Origin: Chitinivorax sp. B | GTDB taxonomy: Bacteria; Pseudomonadota; Gammaproteobacteria; Burkholderiales; SCOH01 | Assembly (NCBI RefSeq): GCF_005503445.1 | Contig: NZ_SCOH01000014.1 | Span: forward strand, 54,483-118,482 | Length of the DNA stretch: 64,000 nucleotides | Reading direction: 5' to 3' | Part shown: in pieces, positions 11,433 through 19,611 of the stretch | Layout: every line of letters begins with the position of its first letter | Numbering within the stretch: position 1 is the first letter of the stretch | The notes under the pieces: model-generated | Database searches by the model: none | What the model saw: the letters and a program-made list of their open reading frames with translations, nothing else | What the model was told of the DNA's origin: nothing | Translations under genes and position numbers: made by a program

Positions 11433-12659
11433 ATGCCCGTCAACCTGCCCGCCATTGATCCCGCTCAATTGTTTCCTGTCCCGGGTATCGAACTCGGTTA
11501 CAGCTGTGCTGGTATCAAGAAGCCCAATCGCAAGGATGTACTGTTGTTTCGTTTGAGCGCCGGTTCAACGGTAGCGGGCGTGTTCACACAGAACCGCTTT
11601 TGTGCCGCACCGGTACTGGTTTCGAAGGATCATTTAAGTCATGGCGATATTCGTGCATTGGTGGTGAACACCGGCAATGCAAACGCGGGGACTGGTGAAA
11701 AAGGGCTGTTGGATGCACGAGCAGTCTGCGAAGCCGTGGCTAGCCAGTTGGGCTTGAAGTCAACGCAGATCTTGCCGTTTTCGACGGGTGTAATTCTGGA
11801 ATCATTACCCGTTGAGAAGATTTTTGCAGGCTTACCTGCTGCCAAGACGGATCTGAAGGAAAACAACTGGATGAATGCTGCTGAAGCAATCATGACTACG
11901 GATACGCAACCCAAGGCAGTATCCCGTCAGGTTGAGATTGGTGGGCAGATTGTCACAATCAGCGGAATTTCAAAGGGTGCTGGCATGATTCGCCCAAACA
12001 TGGCGACTATGCTGGGTTTTGTTGGCACAGATGCCGCGGTGCCGCAGGCTGTGTTACAAGAGTTGGTACGGTATGCGGCCGACCGGTCGTTCAACCGAAT
12101 CACCATTGACGGTGATACTTCGACCAATGACTCCTTCATTCTGATGGCATCAGGCAAGGTGAATGTGCCAGGTTTTGGAGATACACATAGTCCGGAGTTT
12201 GCAGCCCTGCGCGATGCAGTGACTGATGTATCCCAGTACCTTGCCCAAGCGATTGTGCGCGATGGCGAAGGGGCGACCAAGTTCATTTCAGTTCAGGTTG
12301 AGGGTGGACGTGATGATGTGGAGTGCGGTGCCGTAGCCTACGCCATTGCTCATTCACCTCTGGTAAAAACAGCATTTTTTGCTTCGGACCCCAATCTGGG
12401 GCGTATTCTCGCTGCTATTGGCTATGCCGGGATTGGCGATCTGGATGTCAGCAAGATTGATTTGTATCTAGACGATGTTTGGGTGGCGAAACAGGGTGGG
12501 CGTAATCCAGATTATCGTGAGGAAGATGGTCAGCGTGTGATGAAACAGTCGGAGATTACCATTCGTGTGCAATTGAATCGTGGCACCGCGGACACCACTG
12601 TGTGGACCTGCGATTTTTCCTACGATTACGTCCGTATCAACGCGGACTACCGCACTTGA
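11433..12659 (+). CDS. argJ: Bifunctional ornithine acetyltransferase / N-acetylglutamate synthase
   Basis: Transfers the acetyl group from N-acetylornithine to glutamate in the cyclic arginine pathway and can also use acetyl-CoA. 408 aa, normal length. The autocleavage site is visible in M-A-T-M-L-G-F, where T192 becomes the N-terminal nucleophile of the beta chain. Further signatures are [11 protein letters not shown] near 75 and GDTSTNDS near 230. AAGGA lies 8 bp before the ATG. It is the first gene of a compact run: the DUF815 ATPase gene starts 3 bp after its stop and the MutT-ThiE and lipoprotein genes follow with overlaps. Confidence 0.95.
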   Translation: MPVNLPAIDPAQLFPVPGIELGYSCAGIKKPNRKDVLLFRLSAGSTVAGVFTQNRFCAAPVLVSKDHLSHGDIRALVVNTGNANAGTGEKGLLDARAVCEAVASQLGLKSTQILPFSTGVILESLPVEKIFAGLPAAKTDLKENNWMNAAEAIMTTDTQPKAVSRQVEIGGQIVTISGISKGAGMIRPNMATMLGFVGTDAAVPQAVLQELVRYAADRSFNRITIDGDTSTNDSFILMASGKVNVPGFGDTHSPEFAALRDAVTDVSQYLAQAIVRDGEGATKFISVQVEGGRDDVECGAVAYAIAHSPLVKTAFFASDPNLGRILAAIGYAGIGDLDVSKIDLYLDDVWVAKQGGRNPDYREEDGQRVMKQSEITIRVQLNRGTADTTVWTCDFSYDYVRINADYRT

Positions 12660-12661
12660 TT

Positions 12662-13519
12662 ATGATAGAACTACAGCAGCTTATGGCGCGTGCCGAGCAA
12701 TTGGTGTCGCGCCTGGAAGGGTTATTGCCGCCGACTCCACCTGCCGTCGATTGGCAAGCGCCAGCTTTTTTATGGCGTAGCCGACATGGCCGAGGGTATT
12801 TGTATGCGGTGTTGCACCCCCATCAGATCAATCTGGATGATCTGCACAACATTGAGCCGCAAAAAGTACGGATAGTACAGAACACTCAGCAATTTGTGGC
12901 GGGCCGGCCGGCTAACAATGTACTACTGACCGGTGCACGTGGTACCGGTAAGTCATCACTTGTAAAGGCCGTATTGAATGCTTTTGCCAGCCAGGGGTTG
13001 CGGTTGATTGAGGTTGATAAGGTAGATCTGATTCATTTGCCTGATATTGTCGAGCAGGTTATTGGTCGTCCGGAGCGCTTCATCATTTTCTGTGATGACC
13101 TATCGTTTGACGAAGGTGAAGCTGGATATAAAGCGCTCAAATCTGCACTGGACGGCTCAGTAGCGCAAGCGGCTGATAATGTATTGATCTATGCCACTTC
13201 CAATCGGCGCCATCTGTTACCTGAATATTTTCATGAGAACGCCCAAACCAAGTATGTTGGTGAGGAAATTCACCCTGCTGAAGCGGTAGAGGAAAAGGTC
13301 TCGCTGTCAGAACGCTTCGGGTTATGGGTATCGTTTTATCCGTTTGATCAGACTCAGTATCTGCAAGCGGTGCAGCATTGGTTGCGTCATTTTGACGTTA
13401 CAGAAGTTGACCAAGAGGAGATTACCCGTGCCGCATTACAGTGGGCGTTGTCTCGTGGCATGCGTAGCGGGCGGGTAGCATGGCAATTTGCACGGGATTG
13501 GGCAGGTTTGCATGGTTGA
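12662..13519 (+). CDS. AAA-type ATP-binding protein, DUF815 family (COG2607)
   Basis: 285 aa. Walker A GARGTGKS at 91-98, Walker B-like IIFCDDLSFD at about 140-150, and a sensor-like Y-A-T-S-N-R-R-H-L motif mark the DUF815 family, whose biological role is unknown. The start at 12662 is 3 bp after the argJ stop; the longer frame back to 12602 would run inside argJ and is rejected. Its stop overlaps the next gene by 8 bp. The argJ / DUF815 / MutT-fusion order recurs in betaproteobacteria from what I know of the group, which hints at a housekeeping rather than accessory role. Confidence 0.88.
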   Translation: MIELQQLMARAEQLVSRLEGLLPPTPPAVDWQAPAFLWRSRHGRGYLYAVLHPHQINLDDLHNIEPQKVRIVQNTQQFVAGRPANNVLLTGARGTGKSSLVKAVLNAFASQGLRLIEVDKVDLIHLPDIVEQVIGRPERFIIFCDDLSFDEGEAGYKALKSALDGSVAQAADNVLIYATSNRRHLLPEYFHENAQTKYVGEEIHPAEAVEEKVSLSERFGLWVSFYPFDQTQYLQAVQHWLRHFDVTEVDQEEITRAALQWALSRGMRSGRVAWQFARDWAGLHG

Positions 13520-14450
13520 TCAGATTGTGGATGTGGTCGCTGGTGTATTGTTGCGACCAGACGGATCGTATTTTCTGGCTAGCCGGCCAGAAGGTAAGGT
13601 TTATGCTGGTTACTGGGAATTTCCTGGTGGCAAGGTAGAGCGCGATGAAACTCGATATGCGGCGTTGGTTCGCGAATTACAGGAAGAGTTGGGCATTGAC
13701 GTAAAACATGCTACGCCTTGGTTGACCCAAGTATTTACTTACCCTCATGCCACGGTCAGATTGAATTTCTTTTTGGTTGACCAATGGTTAGGTGAGCCGC
13801 ATCCGAAGGAAGGCCAACAGTTTGCTTGGCAGCAGCCTGGGCTATTGACGGTTGATCCTGTATTGCCAGCCAACACGCCCATCTTCCGGGCGCTATCGTT
13901 GCCTCAATGTTATGCCATTACCAACGTTGCTGAACTTGGGGTAGATGTTCAGTTGCAACGTCTTGATCAGGCATTGGCCGGTGGCCTGAGGTTAATACAG
14001 ATTCGCGAAAAACAGTTGGAAGGAGCCGATTGGCTGATATTTGCCCGTAGTGTTGTGACGCGTGCTCATGCACGAGGTGCAAAAGTGATGGTCAATGGCA
14101 CGACTGAACAGGCTAAAGCGTGTGGAGCGGATGGTGTGCACCTATCGACCGCGGCGTTAATGGCATTGCAGGAACGGCCAGCCATGGTATGGGTGGGTGC
14201 ATCTTGCCATTGTTTGACGGACCTGCAACATGCCAAGCAATTGGGTGTCGATTACGCCTTGCTGGGATCTGTGTTACCGACGAAATCGCATCCAGGTGGG
14301 TCGACCTTGGGCTGGGCTGGCTTTCAGGCACTGCATCAAGTCGGATGGTCTTTTCCGCTCTATGCACTGGGTGGTATGCAGCCCAGTGACCAAACTGTTG
14401 CAGCTGAACACGGCGCCCACGGTATTGCGATGCAACGACAGGTTTGGTGA
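13512..14450 (+). CDS. Nudix hydrolase (MutT) fused to a thiamine-phosphate synthase-like (ThiE/TenI) domain
   Basis: 312 aa. The N-terminal half is a MutT-type 8-oxo-dGTP pyrophosphohydrolase: the Nudix box runs from G40 to I62 with the expected G-x5-E-x7-R-E-x-x-E-E-x-G spacing. The C-terminal half (about 135-312) is a ThiE/TenI-type TIM barrel with IQIREK, ADGVHL, GSVLPTKSH and ALGGM motifs. The fusion is known in proteobacteria. MutT activity is likely; whether the barrel makes thiamine phosphate is doubtful because the usual asparagine/aspartate ligands in the first half are not obvious. It starts inside the DUF815 stop (8-bp overlap) and its TGA overlaps the next ATG. Confidence 0.9.
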   Translation: MVDQIVDVVAGVLLRPDGSYFLASRPEGKVYAGYWEFPGGKVERDETRYAALVRELQEELGIDVKHATPWLTQVFTYPHATVRLNFFLVDQWLGEPHPKEGQQFAWQQPGLLTVDPVLPANTPIFRALSLPQCYAITNVAELGVDVQLQRLDQALAGGLRLIQIREKQLEGADWLIFARSVVTRAHARGAKVMVNGTTEQAKACGADGVHLSTAALMALQERPAMVWVGASCHCLTDLQHAKQLGVDYALLGSVLPTKSHPGGSTLGWAGFQALHQVGWSFPLYALGGMQPSDQTVAAEHGAHGIAMQRQVW

Positions 14451-14908
14451 TGATTTGGCAATGGTTTGCTAAGTGGCGTGCTAGCGTCGGTATTCACGCC
14501 CAAAAATTGGTCCGTTTTTTGTGGCTGAGTATGAGGGCAAGTCTGTTGTTCGTGCTGGTTGGTTGTCCAGAGAAACCAACTATTGTCACGGCGGTTTGTC
14601 CAGACTTGGCCGCTGGGTGTCAGTTTCTACTATCTGACCGTATGATACACGCCAAAGCTAATGGGGCTATTACCGCCATCCGACCATTCAAACTAACTAT
14701 CACATCAGTTGGTGCAAAACAGGTTTCTGCCGAATTTGTGATGCAAGGTATGGAAATGGGGCCGAGCCGATATCGTTTCATTTCTTCTTCTGGTGATACT
14801 TGGATAGCCGATGTCATGTTGCCAATCTGCGTACAGGGGCGTCGTGACTGGTACATGATATTGAATCTTGATGATCGCCAAGTGCGTGTACCTTTTACCA
14901 GTCAATGA
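14450..14908 (+). CDS. Predicted lipoprotein, conserved hypothetical
   Basis: 152 aa from the ATG that overlaps the upstream stop (TGATG), an arrangement of translational coupling. A hydrophobic segment ends in a good lipobox L-V-G-C, giving a predicted lipidated cysteine at about residue 40; the leader is long, so an internal start (TTG or ATG closer to the lipobox) may be the true one. The mature domain is about 110 residues with a compact beta pattern including V-M-Q-G-M-E-M-G and L-P-I-C-V-Q-G-R, reminiscent of YtkA/FixH-like immunoglobulin folds. The function is unknown. It closes the argJ-DUF815-mutT run. Confidence 0.7.
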   Translation: MIWQWFAKWRASVGIHAQKLVRFLWLSMRASLLFVLVGCPEKPTIVTAVCPDLAAGCQFLLSDRMIHAKANGAITAIRPFKLTITSVGAKQVSAEFVMQGMEMGPSRYRFISSSGDTWIADVMLPICVQGRRDWYMILNLDDRQVRVPFTSQ

Positions 14909-15067
14909 TGATTGCCCAACAGGCTTGACCTTCTTCTGATCAGTATCAACAAATGTTGCCCAATATCGAGTTAATCTCACATGACATTGATGTGTGAGTT
15001 CCCATCACGCTGTCACTTCTCTTTAACTTGAATTGGTGGTGGTCTATCCATCGACGTTGGAGCCAAC

Positions 15068-15764
15068 ATGCGAATTGCTGTTTTCGACACCCATACCTAT
15101 GATCGGGATGCATTAACCCGAGCCAACGTACTCTACGGACATGAGCTTCAGTTCTTTGAGGCTAGGCTGACAATGCAAACGGTGGGCTTGGCAGCGGGTT
15201 ATGAAGTTGTTTGTCCATTTGTAAATGACAAGTTGGATGCAGCAACATTGGCCCAACTGAAACAGCTGGGTGTCAGGCTGATCGCATTGCGTGCAGCAGG
15301 CTACAACGCGATCGACGTACCCGAGGCGTGTCGATTGGGTTTGTGTGTGGTCCGCGTTCCCGCCTATTCTCCACATGCGGTTGCTGAACACGCTTTTGCA
15401 CTGCTTTTGTCGTTAATCCGTAAAACTCATCGTGCTTATAACCGAGTTCGGGATGGCAATTTTTCACTGGATGGTTTGGTCGGGTTCGACCTATATGGCA
15501 AGACGCTGGGTATTATCGGAACTGGTCGTATTGGACAAGCGGCGATTGGTATCGCCAAGGGTTTCGGTTGTCGTGTGCTGGCGGATGATCTCTACCCAGA
15601 TGACAAACTTGCAACTGGCGCGGTTGCTGACCTTCCCCAATGTACTCGTGACTTCTCACCAGGGTTTCTTGACGCAGGAGGCATTGGATAACATTGCCAG
15701 TACAACCTTAGCTAATGTCACGGCCTTCGCTGTGGGTGAAAAGCTGGATAATGAGGTTAGTTAA
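15068..15764 (+). pseudogene. ldhA: D-lactate dehydrogenase (2-hydroxyacid dehydrogenase), internal deletion plus frameshift
   Basis: The first about 175 codons follow LdhA closely: substrate-domain start M-R-I-A-V-F-D, RVPAYSPHAVAEHAF, and the NAD-binding G-T-G-R-I-G. At about 15595-15625 the reading jumps. The next conserved block (LARLLTFPNVLVTSHQGFLT and the C-terminus ending at 15764) is in another frame and belongs about 100 residues further along the family. Roughly 300 bp are therefore missing, including the segment with the catalytic Arg and Glu; only the His in TSHQGF remains. Total length is 697 bp against about 990 expected. The original frame would end at 15691 as a 207-aa truncated product with a nonsense tail. 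The 3' end overlaps convergent yacG by 8 bp. Confidence 0.88.
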
Positions 15765-15951
15765 GGTTGTTCCCATCCGTAGCGACTTCATCTTTACACG
15801 GGATACGATATTGCTCGTTTGCCCACTGACCCAGATCGATCAAACGACACCGCTCCGAACAAAAAGGACGATACTTATTTTCCAGTACCCAGGCCGTCAA
15901 GGTGCGGCAATTGGGGCAAGGAACTTGGCGAGGTATAGAAGTTTCGGACAT
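15757..15951 (-). CDS. yacG: DNA gyrase inhibitor YacG (zinc-binding)
   Basis: 64 aa from ATG at 15951 (a TTG seven codons upstream is less likely). Four cysteines in the pattern C-x2-C-x15-C-x3-C (VPCPNCRT and [11 protein letters not shown]) bind zinc, followed by the conserved [12 protein letters not shown]. The family binds GyrB and inhibits gyrase. It is the last gene of the pilB-pilC-pilD-coaE-zapD-yacG neighbourhood and its stop runs 8 bp into the end of the ldhA remnant. Confidence 0.92.
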   Translation of the reverse strand: MSETSIPRQVPCPNCRTLTAWVLENKYRPFCSERCRLIDLGQWANEQYRIPCKDEVATDGNNLN

Positions 15952-16041
15952 GATGCCAACAACAGTTTCCAATAATGATTGGTCAGGATTATCGCATGTT
16001 ATCTGAGTAAAGGTGCTTGGGTTTAGGGCTTGTACGAATGC

Positions 16042-16800
16042 TCAGAGATTGCAATAAGTCAGATTGAACTCAACATCTCCATCGAACTGTCGCGGTTTAT
16101 CCTGACCTGTGACCGGATGGGTGAAGCGTACATTGATAGCGTATTTGTTGGCGGAAAGTTCAGGCACGCACGCATAGTTTTCGTCCAGTGACACCTTCAG
16201 CAGTTGGACAATTTTGCCGCCAGACATTTGCTGAAATACCCCTTTGCGGGCGATGTAATGCATTGCCTTGCCGCTATCCCGTAACAGGTGCAACACAATG
16301 CTGAAACCATCTTGCAATGGGGTTAGCGGTCCAATCCACTCTCGGAGATCTGTTTGACGTGCTTCCAAGGGTTTGCGTTGCCAGTAATAGTAGGATGGCA
16401 GATCAAACTCACAGGCCCCACCGGGGATGGAGGTACGTTGCTTGATGCTCATCAACCATTCATTGTCACGCAAATGCTGGCCAATACGACCTACCATCTC
16501 CAATAATCTGGCGGATGCATGCTCGATGTCATTGAGAACCTGATCAAGCGCATCTTCGGCAATTTGTGGGTTGTTACGCAGCGCTTCGAGTGTATGCTTT
16601 TGTCGTTCAAGCTCTTGAATCAGATCTGATTTCAGGTCTGCACGACTGGCGACTTCCATGATCTCGAACATCACCATCAGTGCCGCATGATGGTCATGTG
16701 AATCCTGCCTGTTGGCAAAGTGATCAAAGCGTGCGAACAGATCCTCCAGCCGCAGCATGGTACGGATACGCTCGTTCAATGGAAACTCGTAACTGATCAC
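16042..16800 (-). CDS. zapD: Cell division protein ZapD (FtsZ-associated)
   Basis: Cross-links FtsZ filaments at the Z-ring. 252 aa from a GTG at 16800, where the conserved start V-I-S-Y-E-F-P-L-N-E-R-I-R begins (E. coli 247 aa); the frame is open to a TTG at 16860 but those residues are not conserved. The helical N-terminal domain (to about 115) and C-terminal beta domain with S-I-P-G-G-A-C-E-F-D-L-P and Y-Y-W-Q are intact. It sits between coaE and yacG on the same strand, 85 bp after coaE. Confidence 0.92.
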   Translation of the reverse strand: MISYEFPLNERIRTMLRLEDLFARFDHFANRQDSHDHHAALMVMFEIMEVASRADLKSDLIQELERQKHTLEALRNNPQIAEDALDQVLNDIEHASARLLEMVGRIGQHLRDNEWLMSIKQRTSIPGGACEFDLPSYYYWQRKPLEARQTDLREWIGPLTPLQDGFSIVLHLLRDSGKAMHYIARKGVFQQMSGGKIVQLLKVSLDENYACVPELSANKYAINVRFTHPVTGQDKPRQFDGDVEFNLTYCNL

Positions 16801-16885
16801 AGGATTTGCCGTTGATCGAAATAATCCATCAATTCTGAGGGATAAAGACGGAATTGACAAATGTCACTCGAAGTTTCGTTAGTTA

Positions 16886-17494
16886 CTAATTGATTTTACT
16901 GGATAACTCATTATAGACCTTATCCAGTGCCACAACTTGAGGGTATAGCGTTTCCGCCGTGCCATTATTGTTGATCACATCGTCCGCAAAGGCAAGGCGC
17001 GTCTCGCGTGGTGCCTGCTTGGCCATAATTGCCCTGGCTTCAGATTCGTTTAATCCACTTCGTGTCATGACTCGGGCAATTTGCACTGCTTCTCCGCAAT
17101 CGATGACTAGTACCCGATTGGCAATTTTTAGATAGGTACCAGTTTCAACTAATAACGGCACAGCCAGCAGCGTATAAGCATGCTGGCTTTGCTTGAGCAT
17201 CATTAGCACCTGTTCATGGATCAACGGGTGAAGAATTTGTTCCAGACGTTGTTTGGCTGATGGATCTGCAAAAATCAGATGACGCATCACATCTCTTGCC
17301 ATGGCGCCGTGTTGATCAATGTAGTGTGAACCAAAGGTTGTACGTATGGGTTCAATGGCTTGACCATTTGGCTGAGTCAAGCGATGTGCAATATCATCTG
17401 TGTCAATCAAGCCTGCGCCAAGCGAGCAAAATAGTTTGGCGACGGTTGATTTGCCAGAACCAATTCCTCCAGTCAATGCAACTACATAAGTCAT
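16886..17494 (-). CDS. coaE: Dephospho-CoA kinase
   Basis: Final step of coenzyme A biosynthesis, phosphorylating the 3'-OH of dephospho-CoA. 202 aa, normal length. The P-loop G-G-I-G-S-G-K-S is at residues 9-16, followed by the D-T-D-D-I-A-H substrate motif and the conserved VPLLVETG segment. Its ATG overlaps the pilD stop (ATGA), so translation is probably coupled. Confidence 0.95.
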   Translation of the reverse strand: MTYVVALTGGIGSGKSTVAKLFCSLGAGLIDTDDIAHRLTQPNGQAIEPIRTTFGSHYIDQHGAMARDVMRHLIFADPSAKQRLEQILHPLIHEQVLMMLKQSQHAYTLLAVPLLVETGTYLKIANRVLVIDCGEAVQIARVMTRSGLNESEARAIMAKQAPRETRLAFADDVINNNGTAETLYPQVVALDKVYNELSSKIN

Positions 17495-18360
17495 CGCATG
17501 ATTCCAATCATGTCTGCGATTTCATAACCCCATAACATGGATGCCCATCCAGCCATTGCTAAGTAGGGCCCAAACGCGAATGGTGTTTCCAACCCCCGAC
17601 GGGCGCGTAGATTGGCAACGATGCCGCCGATCACACCCGCAACTGCGGACATCAGGATAATCTGAGGTAATGCAGCCCATCCAAGCCAGGCACCCAATGC
17701 GGCAAGTAGTTTGAAATCACCATAACCCATGCCTTCTTTGCCGCGAATCAGCTTGAATAGCCAATATATGCTCCATAAGATCAAATACCCTGCAATGGCG
17801 CCAATTACGGCATCGCGAAGTGGGACACCGAGCATGCCATTCAAATTGAACAGCAAACCGAGCCAAAGCAACGGCAGGGTGATGTCATCTGGTAAAAGTC
17901 GGGTATCAAAGTCAATGAATGTCAGTGCAATTAATGACCAGCTAAAAAGGATTGCCCCCAGAGTAAGCCAACTGACGCCGAATCGCAGGCCAATGTAGCC
18001 TGTTATAAGACCGGTAATGGCCTCAACCATCGGGTATCTCAAACTGATTGGGGCTTTACATCCCTTGCATTTACCTTGGAGGATTAATACATAACTGATA
18101 ATTGGAATATTTTCGAACGCCGTAATCTGATGGCCACAATGCGGACAGGCGGAACGTGGGGTAACTAGATTATAGCGTGGTAAGGTTTTGGGCTCCTCTC
18201 CACGGGCAAAGTCACATTCTGCTTGCCACTCACGTTCCATCATGATGGGAAGTCGATGGATTACTACATTCAGAAAACTGCCTACCAGCAGGCCTAATAC
18301 CAAACAAACGCCCGCGAAAACCGCGGGCGATGTAGCTAATAATATGATCAAGTCATTCAT
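17491..18360 (-). CDS. pilD: Type IV prepilin peptidase / N-methyltransferase
   Basis: Cleaves and N-methylates type IV prepilins in the inner membrane. 289 aa, polytopic. The cytoplasmic loop contains the two C-x2-C pairs (CPHCGH and CKGC). Both catalytic aspartates are present, in F-I-D-F-D-T-R-L-L-P-D-D and G-Y-G-D-F-K. Part of the pilB-pilC-pilD operon with 10 bp to pilC upstream and an ATGA overlap with coaE downstream. Confidence 0.95.
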   Translation of the reverse strand: MNDLIILLATSPAVFAGVCLVLGLLVGSFLNVVIHRLPIMMEREWQAECDFARGEEPKTLPRYNLVTPRSACPHCGHQITAFENIPIISYVLILQGKCKGCKAPISLRYPMVEAITGLITGYIGLRFGVSWLTLGAILFSWSLIALTFIDFDTRLLPDDITLPLLWLGLLFNLNGMLGVPLRDAVIGAIAGYLILWSIYWLFKLIRGKEGMGYGDFKLLAALGAWLGWAALPQIILMSAVAGVIGGIVANLRARRGLETPFAFGPYLAMAGWASMLWGYEIADMIGIMR

Positions 18361-18370
18361 TTATTTATCT

Positions 18371-19597
18371 TTATCCAACTGCTTGACCCATCTTGAAGAT
18401 TGGCAAATACATCGCAACCACAATACCGCCAATCAAGGTACCCAATACAACCATGATGATTGGTTCCATCAAACTGGACAAGGCATCGACGGCATTGTCG
18501 ACTTCTTCTTCATAATAGTCAGCTACTTTGCTTAGCATGGAATCCAGAGCGCCAGATTCTTCACCGATGGCGGTCATCTGCAAAACCATATTGGGGAACA
18601 CATCTGCGTTTTGCATTGCAACTGTGAGGCTTGTACCAGTAGAGACTTCATTTTGAATCTTCTTGGTGGCATCGGTATACACTTGGTTACCTGATGCACC
18701 ACCTACAGAATCAAGCGCTTCAACAAGTGGGACGCCCGCGGCAAACATGGTGGATAAGGTTCTGGTCCAGCGTGCAATGGTTGCCTTCCGAATAATGTCG
18801 CCAAAGACAGGGGCTTTCAACGTCCATCTATCAATGGCAACTTGCAGTGCTTTGGAACGTTTCTTTGCTTCAATGAAGCCGAAGATGCCGCCAAAGATGC
18901 CGCCAAAGATGGCCCACCAGTATTCGACAAAAAACTCGGACATGGCCATGACCAATAGAGTAGGGCCTGGTAGATCTGCTCCAAAACTTGAGAACAAATC
19001 CTTGAATGCTGGGATTACAAAAATCATGATCACAGCAGTGATAACGAATGCAGCTACGATAACCGCTGTTGGATAAAACATTGCGGATTTGATCTTGGCT
19101 TTAACTGCGAGGATTTTTTCCTTATAGGTTGCCAGTCGATCCAGCAAGGCTTCCAAGATACCTGCTTGTTCGCCTGCTTGAACCAAGTTGCAGAACAAGT
19201 TATCAAAATATAAGGGGCGTTTACGGAAAGCCGCAGTCAAACTCATCCCTGTTTCTACGTCCGACTTGATATCCAGCAGTAATCGGGTCACTGAAGGGTT
19301 GCTGTGGCCTTTGGCCACAATATCGAACGATTGAAGCAGCGGCACGCCTGATTTCATCATGGTTGCCATCTGCCGAGTGAACAATGCGATATCCTTCTCG
19401 GTGATTTTCTTGCCCATGCTGCTGCGCTGTCGTTTGACTCGCGCTACACGAATGCCCTGGCGACGCAATGTTGCTTGTACCTGGGCTTCACCACCAGCGC
19501 TCATTTCACCTTTGACACGCTTGCCCGTTCTGTCTTGCCCTTCCCAGGCAAACATGTATTGCTTGGTCTTGGGCTGTCGTCGAGTTGCCACTGCCAT
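18371..19597 (-). CDS. pilC: Type IV pilus inner-membrane platform protein PilC
   Basis: 408 aa with the two GspF-type cytoplasmic domains (about 70-195 and 275-400), each followed by hydrophobic segments; a third helix pair lies at the C-terminus. Characteristic residues include the F-T-R-Q-M-A-T-M-M-K-S-G-V-P-L start of the first repeat and M-I-A-I/V-G-E-E-S-G in the second. It couples the PilB motor to pilus assembly. It lies 14 bp downstream of pilB. Confidence 0.95.
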   Translation of the reverse strand: MAVATRRQPKTKQYMFAWEGQDRTGKRVKGEMSAGGEAQVQATLRRQGIRVARVKRQRSSMGKKITEKDIALFTRQMATMMKSGVPLLQSFDIVAKGHSNPSVTRLLLDIKSDVETGMSLTAAFRKRPLYFDNLFCNLVQAGEQAGILEALLDRLATYKEKILAVKAKIKSAMFYPTAVIVAAFVITAVIMIFVIPAFKDLFSSFGADLPGPTLLVMAMSEFFVEYWWAIFGGIFGGIFGFIEAKKRSKALQVAIDRWTLKAPVFGDIIRKATIARWTRTLSTMFAAGVPLVEALDSVGGASGNQVYTDATKKIQNEVSTGTSLTVAMQNADVFPNMVLQMTAIGEESGALDSMLSKVADYYEEEVDNAVDALSSLMEPIIMVVLGTLIGGIVVAMYLPIFKMGQAVG

Positions 19598-19611
19598 TTA
19601 TTATCCCCAGA

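Noticed and set aside
15068..15691. Intact short 2-hydroxyacid dehydrogenase of 207 aa
   Set aside because: The last about 25 residues are nonsense relative to the family and the true C-terminal block is in another frame, so it is a deletion pseudogene.
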